DNA of 64,000 nucleotides. Source: DASRIA01 sp035650255 (GTDB lineage Bacteria; Actinomycetota; Thermoleophilia; Solirubrobacterales; JBBDJG01). Shown here piece by piece: positions 50,360-57,472 of the stretch; within the stretch, counting starts at the first letter, position 1, and each line of letters opens with the position of its first letter. Under the pieces are notes generated by a model that was not told where the DNA came from, did not search any database, and saw only the letters and a list, made by a program, of their open reading frames with translations. Both the position numbers and the translations under genes were made by a program. The DNA lies in contig DASRIA010000011.1 in NCBI GenBank assembly GCA_035650255.1, positions 1 to 64,000 on the forward strand, read 5' to 3'.

Positions 50360-51046
50360 ATGGCGATGAGGAGAGGAATCGCCGATTGGACCGCCGCCGC
50401 GCTGGCCGTTGCAATTCTCGGGCTGGGCGGGCTCGTCGTGATCAAGCCCGCGCTCGATCACTGGGACGACGTGTACCGCGCCGACCCGTTCGTCGTCGGC
50501 ACGACGACGCAGAAGGTGCAGAAGCGGCTGCCCGCCACCGGCAGCCGGCAGTCGCGCCCCCGGGTCAGCCGCACGACCACCACGACGACCGAGGACGCGT
50601 CGTCGCTGCCCGAGCGCCTGCTGGGCAAGGCCGGGACGCTGGCGCTGCGCCTGGGCCTGGTCGTGCTCGTGGCGTGGCTCGCGGCCGCGCTGCTCCAGCG
50701 CGCGCTGCTCGGCACATACGCGCTGCGCATCGGCCCGCCGCCCGCGCGTCCCCGCAAGGCGCCCGAGCCCGGCGTGAACGGCGCCACTCCACACGCGGCG
50801 GAAGAGGCGGACACAGCAGTGGTTCCAGCCCAGAACGGCGACCCTGCACCGGAGCCGGCCCCGGCGGCCAGCTTTGCCCCCGCGATCGCGAAACTCATCG
50901 CGACACGGCGCGAGGAGCTCGGCCTGTCGCAGCGCGAGCTGGCCAAGCGGGCCGGGATCAGCCACACGGTGGTCTCACGCGTCGAGGGCGGGGAGCACTC
51001 CCCGAGCCCGAAGACGCTCGAGCGCCTCGCCGACGCCCTCAGCTGA
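50360..51046 (+). CDS. Membrane-anchored XRE-type HTH protein
   Basis: The 228-aa protein has two predicted membrane helices (about residues 9-28 and 95-117) separated by a 60-residue Thr/Arg-rich loop (RTTTTTTEDASS), then an Ala/Pro-rich linker and a C-terminal XRE/Cro HTH (about 170-226; IATRREELGLSQRELAKRAG, SHTVVSRVEGGEHSPSPKTL). The HTH is cytoplasmic if both termini are inside. The architecture differs from usual RodZ-like proteins, where the HTH is N-terminal. It is divergent from the proline-rich and repetitive protein genes. ATG at 50360 is chosen; an in-frame ATG lies two codons later. Confidence 0.8.
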   Translation: MAMRRGIADWTAAALAVAILGLGGLVVIKPALDHWDDVYRADPFVVGTTTQKVQKRLPATGSRQSRPRVSRTTTTTTEDASSLPERLLGKAGTLALRLGLVVLVAWLAAALLQRALLGTYALRIGPPPARPRKAPEPGVNGATPHAAEEADTAVVPAQNGDPAPEPAPAASFAPAIAKLIATRREELGLSQRELAKRAGISHTVVSRVEGGEHSPSPKTLERLADALS

Positions 51047-51049
51047 GCC

Positions 51050-51178
51050 GTTGCCCGCGCGCGGGCGTTGCTTTCGCGTTGCGATGCGGAAAACAACACC
51101 GCCGCGAGGTGGTGCCGGCGTAAAGCAACAGCAGACCGCGCGTGTTGCTCAGGGCTCGACGGGCGCCGGGCCTGTTGC
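51050..51178. promoter_or_regulatory. Cluster of six GTTGC/GCAAC pentamers
   Basis: GTTGC occurs at 51050, 51067, 51078, 51144 and 51174, and GCAAC at 51125, all within 129 bp directly after the XRE gene. It is the same pentamer as upstream of that gene. The cluster runs about 30 bp into the 3' end of the TauE-like gene. The enrichment is visible by eye; function is unknown. Confidence 0.35.
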
Positions 51179-52048
51179 CCGGGTGCGGGAGCCCAGCGCG
51201 CGAGCGCCGATGAACGCGATCAGCGCCACGCCGGCGACGATCGCGAGGGCCAGCGTGAAGTCGAGCCCGGCTTTGTCGAACAGCGCCAGCGAGGCCGCGA
51301 TCATCACGACGCCCAGAGCGGTGCGCAGCACGCCCGTCGGCAGCCGCATGATCAGGTGGCTCCCGATCCACACGCCGGGAATCGACCCGATCAGGATGGC
51401 GGCCACCAGGCCGAAGTCGACGTTGCCGGCCACGATGTGGGCAACCGAGGCCGCCGCCAGGAGCACCGCGGCGTGGAACACGTCGGTGCCCACCACGTGC
51501 TTGGGCACCAGCCTGTAATAGGCGATCAGGAACACCGCGATCAGGGTGCCCGAGCCGGCCGAGGTCAGCCCGATGACGAATCCCGTGCACGCGCCGATCA
51601 CCACACCCGCGATCTTGTGCCGGCGGGTCAGGACGAAGCGCTCCCGCTCCCGCAGGTGGTGCCCGTTCGAGAACAGCGCCCGCCCCAGCACGATCGTGCC
51701 GACCACGATCAGCGCGATCGCGAGCATCGTCAGGACGATGTCGTCCAGGTCGCTGCCGTAGCGGTCGTGGAGCCACTCGATCACCCAGACACCCGCGATC
51801 GCTGCCGGGACGCTCCCGATGGCCAGCCAGAGCGAGATGCCCAGGTTGACGGTCTTCAGGCGCAGGTGCCGCCAGCCGCCGACGGTCTTGGTCACGGCCG
51901 CATAGGTGATGTCCGACCCGACCGCGGTCACGGGGGCCGTGCCGAACACCAGGATCAGCAGCGGAGTCATCAGCGACCCACCGCCCATTCCCGTCATTCC
52001 GACCAGAAACCCCACGCCGAACCCGAACGGGATCAGAAGCGGATCCAT
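51149..52048 (-). CDS. TauE/SafE-type anion permease
   Basis: The 299-aa membrane protein has about eight transmembrane helices and the TauE/SafE pattern: GFGVGFLVGMTGMGGGSLMTP in the first half and VIGACTGFVIGLTSAGSGTL in the second, the internal duplication of this family. Family members move sulfite, sulfoacetate or related anions. As the third gene of cysH-sat-tauE (25 bp after sat), a role in sulfate or sulfite transport for assimilation is likely. Confidence 0.9.
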   Translation of the reverse strand: MDPLLIPFGFGVGFLVGMTGMGGGSLMTPLLILVFGTAPVTAVGSDITYAAVTKTVGGWRHLRLKTVNLGISLWLAIGSVPAAIAGVWVIEWLHDRYGSDLDDIVLTMLAIALIVVGTIVLGRALFSNGHHLRERERFVLTRRHKIAGVVIGACTGFVIGLTSAGSGTLIAVFLIAYYRLVPKHVVGTDVFHAAVLLAAASVAHIVAGNVDFGLVAAILIGSIPGVWIGSHLIMRLPTGVLRTALGVVMIAASLALFDKAGLDFTLALAIVAGVALIAFIGARALGSRTRATGPAPVEP

Positions 52049-52073
52049 TTATCCCCCTGCACGCGTGCCGCCC

Positions 52074-53240
52074 TCAGGCAGGCACGCCCTGTCCCTCTGC
52101 GCTCTCCCGCATTGCGTCTATCAGTATGTCCGCAACTTCCGGCCTTGTGAACTCTTCCGGCGGCCGCTGGCCCGCCCGCAGCATCTCCCGGACCTTCGTC
52201 CCGGACAGGAACACCCTGTCATCCGGGCCCGCCGGGCTGGTCTTGCTGGTGGCCATGCCCTTCGTCAGCTTGCAGTAGAAGGAGTGCTCGAACATCATCG
52301 GCTCGATGCCCAGCTCGCTGGGCTCGAACTCCCCGAAGATCTCCTGCGCGTCATACGTGCCGTAGTAGTCGCCCACGCCGGCGTGGTCGCGTCCCACGAT
52401 GAAGTGGGTGCAGCCGTAGTTCTTCCGGATCAGGGCATGGAAGATGGCCTCGCGCGGGCCGGCGTACCGCATGGCCGCCGGGTTGATGGCGAGCAGGACG
52501 TGGTCCGCCACGTAGTAGTGCTGGAGCAGGGCCTCGTAGCAGCGCATCCGCACGTCCGCCGGGATGTCGTCGGACTTCGTCTCGCCGACCAGCGGATGGA
52601 TGAACAGGCCGTCCACGGACTCGAGCGCCGCCTTCGTGATGTATTCGTGGGCGCGGTGGATCGGATTGCGAGTCTGGAAGCCGACCACCGTCTTCCAGCC
52701 CCGCTCGGCGAACGCCGCGCGCGACGCGGCCGGGGGCAGGATGTAGTCCTGGAAGGCCTGCGGGTGCTCCGGGAGGTCGATCGCGCGCACGGGTCCGGCG
52801 AGGCAGCGCGTGCCCTCGGCCTGGACCGCCGCGACGCCCGGGTGCGCCTCGTCGGTGGTGCGGTACACGTGTCGCGCTTCGCGCTCGAGGTCGCGTTCGA
52901 ACACCTCCTCGACGTCGATCACGCCCAGCAGGCGCCCGCCCTCGTCGTGCAGCGCGAGCCGGTCGCCCTCGGCAGCATCCGCGCCGGTCGCAAGGGTCAC
53001 GGGGATGCTCCACGGCAGCCCGTCCGCGAGGCGCATCTCGTCCACGATGCGCCGCCAGTCGTCGGAGCCCTGGAACCCACGCAATGGGCTGAACCCACCG
53101 ACGGCCAGGAGCTCGAGATCCGCGGCCTGCCTCGGCGTGAGCGAGACGGAGTCGAGCGAACCTGCTTCCTTCTTCAGCTCGTCGCGCTTCTCGGCGCGCG
53201 CGAGCAGGTCGACGAGCTCACCTCCGTGCGGCTCGATCAT
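52074..53240 (-). CDS. sat: Sulfate adenylyltransferase
   Basis: The 388-aa homomeric ATP sulfurylase activates sulfate to APS. Signatures are the HIGH-like FQTRNPIHRAHEYITK, GRDHAGVGDYYGTYDAQ and FLSGTKVREMLRAGQ. It is the single-polypeptide type, not CysDN, and carries no APS kinase domain. It lies 28 bp downstream of cysH in the operon. Confidence 0.96.
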   Translation of the reverse strand: MIEPHGGELVDLLARAEKRDELKKEAGSLDSVSLTPRQAADLELLAVGGFSPLRGFQGSDDWRRIVDEMRLADGLPWSIPVTLATGADAAEGDRLALHDEGGRLLGVIDVEEVFERDLEREARHVYRTTDEAHPGVAAVQAEGTRCLAGPVRAIDLPEHPQAFQDYILPPAASRAAFAERGWKTVVGFQTRNPIHRAHEYITKAALESVDGLFIHPLVGETKSDDIPADVRMRCYEALLQHYYVADHVLLAINPAAMRYAGPREAIFHALIRKNYGCTHFIVGRDHAGVGDYYGTYDAQEIFGEFEPSELGIEPMMFEHSFYCKLTKGMATSKTSPAGPDDRVFLSGTKVREMLRAGQRPPEEFTRPEVADILIDAMRESAEGQGVPA

Positions 53241-53268
53241 CGTCCCGTGCGACCGGCGACGCCGGCGC

Positions 53269-53982
53269 TTACTTGGACTCGGCGGGATGCAAGCCGCACT
53301 CGACCTTGTCCTGGCCGGCCCAGCGGCCCGCCCGGGGGTCCTCGCCGGGCATCACCTTGCGCGTGCAGTGGGTGCATCCGATCGAAGGGTAGTTCTGGTC
53401 GTGGAGCGGGTTGTACGGCACGTCGTGCTCGTGGATGTACGCCCACACGTCCTTCAGCGACCAGTCCGCGAGCGGGTTCGCCTTGATCAGGCCGAACTTG
53501 TCGTCGACCTCGACCTTGCGCGAGTTGGCCCGCGTCGGCGCCTGGTCGCGGCGGATGCCCGTGATCCAGGCATCCACGGACCCGAGCGCGCGCTTCAGCG
53601 GCTCCACCTTGCGGATCGCGCAGCACTGGTTCGGGTCTCGCGCCCACAGCTCGTCGCCGTGCAGCTTGGCCTGCTCCTCGAGGGAGATGTTGTGGTACCG
53701 CTCGAAGTTGAAGCCGTACCGCTCCACGAAGCGGTCCCTCGTCTCATACGTCTCCTGGAAGAGGACGTCGGTGTCGAGGTAGAAGATCCGGATTTCAGGC
53801 TCGATCCGGTGCAGCATGTCGAGCAGCACCGACTCCTCCTGCTGGAACGAGCACGCGACGTAGAGGCTGGGGTGGAACTGGTCGACCATCCACCGCAGCG
53901 TGGCCTCCGGTCCCTGGGGCTCGAGCTCAGCGGCGACCTGCTCCAGCTCCTCGGCTGTCCAGTTCTTGGTTGCTGTGGGCAT
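53269..53982 (-). CDS. cysH: APS/PAPS reductase
   Basis: The 237-aa reductase has the PP-loop-like CSFQQEESVLLDMLHRI, the paired Cys in DPNQCCAIRKVEPLKRAL and CTHC near residue 205, which together ligate a [4Fe-4S] cluster, plus the catalytic Cys in VECGLHP. The four cluster cysteines indicate that APS is the substrate, consistent with sat and no visible APS kinase. ATG at 53982 has AAAGGA about 8 nt upstream and is preferred to the ATG at 54030. No sulfite reductase gene is in the window. Confidence 0.95.
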   Translation of the reverse strand: MPTATKNWTAEELEQVAAELEPQGPEATLRWMVDQFHPSLYVACSFQQEESVLLDMLHRIEPEIRIFYLDTDVLFQETYETRDRFVERYGFNFERYHNISLEEQAKLHGDELWARDPNQCCAIRKVEPLKRALGSVDAWITGIRRDQAPTRANSRKVEVDDKFGLIKANPLADWSLKDVWAYIHEHDVPYNPLHDQNYPSIGCTHCTRKVMPGEDPRAGRWAGQDKVECGLHPAESK

Positions 53983-54029
53983 CAAGGGTCCTTTCGAGGT
54001 TAAGCGGAGCTTTCCCGTCGGAGCCGACA

Positions 54030-54063
54030 AAATAACACAATCCCGACTGGATTTAGGTTATTT
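54030..54063. promoter_or_regulatory. AT-rich nested palindrome upstream of sulfate operon
   Basis: An inner palindrome, AATCC-CGACT-GGATT (54039-54053), lies inside an outer one, AAATAAC (54030-54036) and GTTATTT (54057-54063). It is an AT-rich island in otherwise GC-rich DNA, 48 bp upstream of the cysH ATG. The position fits an operator and promoter for a sulfur-responsive regulator; Rrf2-type (CymR-like) regulators are a guess. The rest of the 152-bp gap to dodecin shows no known riboswitch. Confidence 0.55.
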
Positions 54064-54134
54064 GACCTCTGATGGGGTTTTCGGCCCCGGGCGAGGGTCC
54101 TTTAGCGGATCGGCACGGTCCGGCACCGCGCCGC

Positions 54135-54341
54135 CTACTCGGAGACGCGCTCCACCAGGAAGGCGATGCGGACGTGCGCGCGCCACTCCTCGAGGTTGTC
54201 GCCGCGCAGCCCGGTCGAGACGACGTCCACCGCCTTGATGTTACGCAGCGATGTACGCGCCTCCGTGAGCGCCTGCCGGACCGCGTCGTCCGAGCTCTTG
54301 CTCGACGTGCCGATCAGCTCGATGATCTTGACTGCCGCCAT
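54135..54341 (-). CDS. Dodecin
   Basis: The 68-aa protein matches dodecins in length and sequence: VKIIELIGTSSKSSDDAVRQ, ALTEARTSLRNIKAVDVV and the C-terminal EEWRAHVRIAFLVE, with the flavin-stacking Trp. Dodecins form hollow dodecamers that store or buffer flavins. A strong SD GGAGGA lies about 6 nt before the ATG. Confidence 0.95.
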   Translation of the reverse strand: MAAVKIIELIGTSSKSSDDAVRQALTEARTSLRNIKAVDVVSTGLRGDNLEEWRAHVRIAFLVERVSE

Positions 54342-54427
54342 TCGAATTCCTCCGTCGTCAGGTTGAGCAGCGCATTATGAGCACGGGCGTGCTCATAAAG
54401 ACACGGGCGGAAAGCAAGCCCCGCCCG

Positions 54428-54667
54428 CTAGCGGCCCCAGGGCTCGCCGTCGCCCCAGGGTGTGGGCGCCTCCAGGCCGATGCCCTCGGAAAGCGCGGCC
54501 CGTTCCCACCCCGCGCGCGACACGGCGGCCGGCGCGATCACCGGGGCGGTGTCGTGCAGGAACCGCTCCAGCGCGGCGGCGATCGCGGCTGCCTGCTCGG
54601 GGCCGGCGGCCGGGGCGATCACCTGGATCGCGGGGCGGGGCGGACGTCGCTTGCCGTTCGTGGTCAT
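54428..54667 (-). CDS. Acyl-CoA carboxylase epsilon-like small subunit
   Basis: The 79-aa protein has the pattern of the actinobacterial ACC epsilon subunit: a short basic N-terminus, IQVIAPAAGPEQAAAIAAAL, then a conserved Trp (RAGWERAAL) and a C-terminal WGDGEPWGR resembling the Pro-Gly-x-Trp end. Epsilon stabilises the alpha/beta complex. It lies midway between the alpha (44504) and beta (60201) genes. The assignment rests on length and pattern, so it is tentative. The divergent GTG of the next gene is only 15 bp away. Confidence 0.55.
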   Translation of the reverse strand: MTTNGKRRPPRPAIQVIAPAAGPEQAAAIAAALERFLHDTAPVIAPAAVSRAGWERAALSEGIGLEAPTPWGDGEPWGR

Positions 54668-54682
54668 TCTGTACGCAACCCG

Positions 54683-55642
54683 GTGCCCAAGATACCCGTA
54701 CTCGACCACGACAGAGTCCTCGCGGCGGTCTCCTCGCAGGACGCTGTGGACCGCGTGCGCGACGCCTTCGTCAGCTTCGCGCGCGGCGAGTGGCACATGC
54801 CGCCCAAGGTCTACCTGCCGAGCCCGCCGAACGGCGACTTCCGCGCGATGCCGGTGCGCGGCGAGGGCCTCGCGATCCTCAAGTGGGTGACGTCGTTCCC
54901 CGCCAACCCGCGCCGCGGGCTCCCGACGGTCACCGGGGTGGTGCTCGTATCGAGGGCCGACGACGGCGAGCCGCTCGCGATGCTGGACGCGCGCGCGGTC
55001 ACCGCGCTGCGCACGGGCGCCGCCGCGGTGGTGGCCACGCAGGAGCTGGCGCGCGAGGACGCGCGCACGGTCGGCCTCGTGGGATGCGGCCTGCACGGGC
55101 AGTGGGTCGGGCGCTGCATGGCCGACTCCGAGTACGGGCCGGGGGTGTGCTTCGACCCGGACCCGGATGCGGCCGGTGACGTGGCCGCCGACCTCGGATG
55201 GGAGGTCGGCGACCTCGCGGAGGCGCTCGCCTGCGACGTGGTGTGCACGATCACGCCGGGCGCCGAGACCGTCGTGCCGGAGCCGGCGTTGATGCCGGGG
55301 CAGCACCTGAACCTGCTCGGGGCCGACGGGCCCGGCAAGGCCGAGGCCTCGGTGCAGGCAATTGCGCGCGTGGCTGCCGAGGGACGGCTCTTCTGCGACG
55401 AGTGGGAGCAGGCCAGCCACGGCGGTGAGCTGACCGGGGCGGTCGCGGCCGGTGTGGTGCGGCGCGAGGACGTGACCGAGCTGGGAGCTGTGTGCGCGGG
55501 GCTTGCGCCCGGCCGGGGCGCGGCCCGGGAGATCACCCTGTTCGACTCGACGGGCCTTGCGATCCAGGACCTCGCGATCGCCCTCGGCGCCCTCGAGGCG
55601 CTACGGGCGGGCGCGGTGAAGGCCCAAACCGTGACGTTGTAG
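54683..55642 (+). CDS. Ornithine cyclodeaminase/mu-crystallin family protein
   Basis: The 319-aa NAD-binding protein has the family N-terminus with AVSSQDAVDRVRDAFVSF, the PPKVYL and KWVTSFPANPRRGLPTVTG substrate segments, LDARAVTALRTGAAAVVAT and the Rossmann motif VGLVGCGLHGQWV. Relatives act as ornithine cyclodeaminase, alanine dehydrogenase or ketimine reductase. The substrate is uncertain. The 3' end overlaps the convergent methyltransferase gene by 110 bp. Confidence 0.9.
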   Translation: MPKIPVLDHDRVLAAVSSQDAVDRVRDAFVSFARGEWHMPPKVYLPSPPNGDFRAMPVRGEGLAILKWVTSFPANPRRGLPTVTGVVLVSRADDGEPLAMLDARAVTALRTGAAAVVATQELAREDARTVGLVGCGLHGQWVGRCMADSEYGPGVCFDPDPDAAGDVAADLGWEVGDLAEALACDVVCTITPGAETVVPEPALMPGQHLNLLGADGPGKAEASVQAIARVAAEGRLFCDEWEQASHGGELTGAVAAGVVRREDVTELGAVCAGLAPGRGAAREITLFDSTGLAIQDLAIALGALEALRAGAVKAQTVTL

Positions 55643-56282
55643 CCGCCGCGTCCTCCTCACTCCCGATCGCGCCCTCCAGCTTCAACAGCAGCACCTTGTT
55701 GTCGAGGCCGCCGCCGTATCCGCCCAGCCCGCCGCCGGAGTGCAACACCCGGTGGCAGGGCACCACGATCGGAATCGGGTTGGAGCCGAGCGCGTTGCCC
55801 GCCGCCCGTGCGGCCCGGGGACTGCCCGCGGCGCTGGCCATCTCCTTGTAGGTGGAAACCTTGCCGTAGGGGATCCGGGCGGTGTGCCTCAGGACGCGGC
55901 GGCCGAACCCGCCGGTCAGCCGCCAGTCGAGCGGCAGGTTGAAGCTGGTGCGCCGGCCCTGGAAATACTCGTCCAGCTCCCTGCGCACCGCGTCGAAGTA
56001 CGACGGCGCTTCGACCACCCGCGGAGAGACCTTGTTGCTCAGCTCGAGCAACACCTCGTCCGGGTCGTAGTGGCTGCAGAACGAGATTCGCACCAGGCCG
56101 CGCTGTGTTGCCGCAACGAGCACCGGGCCGACCGGCGAGTCCACCGTCGTGTAGGCGACGTCCAGCAACCCGTCGCTGGCGGCCTGCTCGGCGAGCCGGC
56201 CCGCGGCCGCGCCGGCGGCCGCCGACACGTCCACTCGTCCCGCCCGCGAAAGGGCCTGCTCCAGCTTCTTCATCGATTCCAT
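55533..56282 (-). CDS. ogt: Methylated-DNA-protein cysteine methyltransferase
   Basis: The 249-aa suicide alkyltransferase repairs O6-alkylguanine. The N-terminal half has LDVAYTTVDSPVGPVLVAAT. The DNA-binding half has IPYGKVSTYKEMASAAGSP, RAAGNALGSNPIPIVVPCHR with the acceptor Cys, and GGLGGYGGGLDNKVLLLKLEG. About 45 extra basic residues follow, encoded opposite the end of the ornithine cyclodeaminase-like gene. About 35 extra N-terminal residues precede the domain. The ATG at 56282 (GAGG upstream) overlaps the sigma-factor stop; ATG 56273 is the alternative. Confidence 0.92.
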   Translation of the reverse strand: MESMKKLEQALSRAGRVDVSAAAGAAAGRLAEQAASDGLLDVAYTTVDSPVGPVLVAATQRGLVRISFCSHYDPDEVLLELSNKVSPRVVEAPSYFDAVRRELDEYFQGRRTSFNLPLDWRLTGGFGRRVLRHTARIPYGKVSTYKEMASAAGSPRAARAAGNALGSNPIPIVVPCHRVLHSGGGLGGYGGGLDNKVLLLKLEGAIGSEEDAAATTSRFGPSPRPPVAPRGRRGRSRGPGSQGPSSRTG

Positions 56283-56728
56283 GTGAGCCTCAGCTTCTCC
56301 AGTCCTTCGTAGACGTTGCGCCGGGCCGCGTCCTCGGAGCACCCGAGCACCTGCCCGATCTCGTCGTGCGGCAGGTCGCTCGCGAAGCGCAGCACGACCG
56401 CCGCGCGTTGCTTGCCGGGCAGCTTCCGGACCTCCGCCCACAGGGCGGGGTCGGGCGCGGCCTCGTCATCCATGGCGCGTTCGGGGACATCGGCCACCGG
56501 CAGCGGGCGCCGCCCGTTGGCGCGGTGGGAGTCGAGTGCCTTGCGATGCGCGATCGTGAGAACCCAGGCCCGCAAGTTGGATTCCCGGCGCAGCCGTGGG
56601 TACGCGCGCATGGCCGACAGGAACGTCTCCTGGAAGCAGTCGTCGGCGTCCTGGCGGCCCACCGACGCCACCAGGAACCTGTAGACGTCGTCGCGGTACT
56701 GATCGAGGAACGCCTGGAACGGCGGCAC
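56270..56728 (-). CDS. ECF-type RNA polymerase sigma factor
   Basis: The 152-aa sigma factor has region 2 (YRDDVYRFLVASVGRQDADD, FQETFLSAMRAYPRL and NLRAWVLTIAHRKALD) and region 4 (LPGKQRAAVVLRFASDLPHD, EIGQVLGCSEDAARRNVYEG). GTG at 56728 is taken as start because TATAAC (56736-56741) lies 7 nt upstream. It is coupled to the alkyltransferase, a recurring actinobacterial pairing, hinting at an alkylation-linked regulon; no anti-sigma gene is evident. Confidence 0.9.
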   Translation of the reverse strand: MPPFQAFLDQYRDDVYRFLVASVGRQDADDCFQETFLSAMRAYPRLRRESNLRAWVLTIAHRKALDSHRANGRRPLPVADVPERAMDDEAAPDPALWAEVRKLPGKQRAAVVLRFASDLPHDEIGQVLGCSEDAARRNVYEGLEKLRLTWNR

Positions 56729-56791
56729 TGACACAGTTATAGAACGCCCGGGGCCGCGTTCGCGTGAGACCGGCTGCGCCCTGTGGAGCTG

Positions 56792-57421
56792 CTAGCCGAG
56801 CCGCTCGCCGGAGCGGGCTCGCTCGAGGCCTACCCAGAGGACCTCCATCGCGAGGTTCACCATCATCCGCCGGGGGAGCTCCGGGTGGTCGTTCCACCAC
56901 GATGCGAGCGACACGGCAGCGCCCACGACCTGCACCGCCACGCCCTCCAGCTCGACCTCGTGGGGCATGTCGCCGCCGCCCTCGTAGTCCTGCGCGGCCA
57001 GCGCGGCAACGGCCTGCACGGAGCGCCGGGTGACCTCCTCGCGGATGTCGGCGATGTCCGGCTCAAGCACGTCCTTCATCAGCATCTGCCACAGCTGCCG
57101 GTGGTTCTCGACGAACGTGAAGAACGCGTCCAGTCCCGCGCGGACGCGCTCGACCGTGGGGAGCTTCGGTGCGGCGGCTTCCGCGAGGTGGGCCATCAGC
57201 TGGCGGTTGGCGAGCTGCAGGATCTCCGTATAGAGCTCCTGCTTGCCCTCGAAGTGCCGGTAGAGCAGGCCCGGGGAGACGTCGGCCGCATCTGCGATCT
57301 GCTCGACGCGCGCGCCCTCGTAGCCGCGCTCGGCGAACACCTGGGTGGCCGCCTCCACCAGGCGCTCTCGCCGCACCTCGGGGGCCAGGCGTTGCCGCTT
57401 CGTCGATTTAGGCACCCGCAC
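56792..57421 (-). CDS. TetR family regulator
   Basis: The 209-aa protein has an N-terminal TetR HTH (about residues 15-62; LVEAATQVFAERGYEGARVE, VSPGLLYRHFEGK) and a helical ligand domain with DAFFTFVENHRQLWQMLM, like regulators of lipid or fatty-acid genes. A CATAAT -10 (57433-57438) lies 11 nt before the first GTG. It is 57 bp upstream of the sigma-factor gene on the same strand. The ligand is unknown. Confidence 0.88.
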   Translation of the reverse strand: MRVPKSTKRQRLAPEVRRERLVEAATQVFAERGYEGARVEQIADAADVSPGLLYRHFEGKQELYTEILQLANRQLMAHLAEAAAPKLPTVERVRAGLDAFFTFVENHRQLWQMLMKDVLEPDIADIREEVTRRSVQAVAALAAQDYEGGGDMPHEVELEGVAVQVVGAAVSLASWWNDHPELPRRMMVNLAMEVLWVGLERARSGERLG

Positions 57422-57472
57422 CCACCGAGACCATTATGTCTCGCGCCGCAGTCAGAGCGGCCGGTTCGCCGT

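Noticed and set aside
53983..54134. SAM or other sulfur-related riboswitch before cysH
   Set aside because: No SAM-I/II/III/IV consensus could be seen; the leader is short and the palindrome looks like a protein-binding site.
56273..56441. N-terminal extension of the alkyltransferase to position 56441
   Set aside because: This stretch lies inside the sigma-factor gene in another frame; starts at 56282 or 56273 fit the stop/start overlap.
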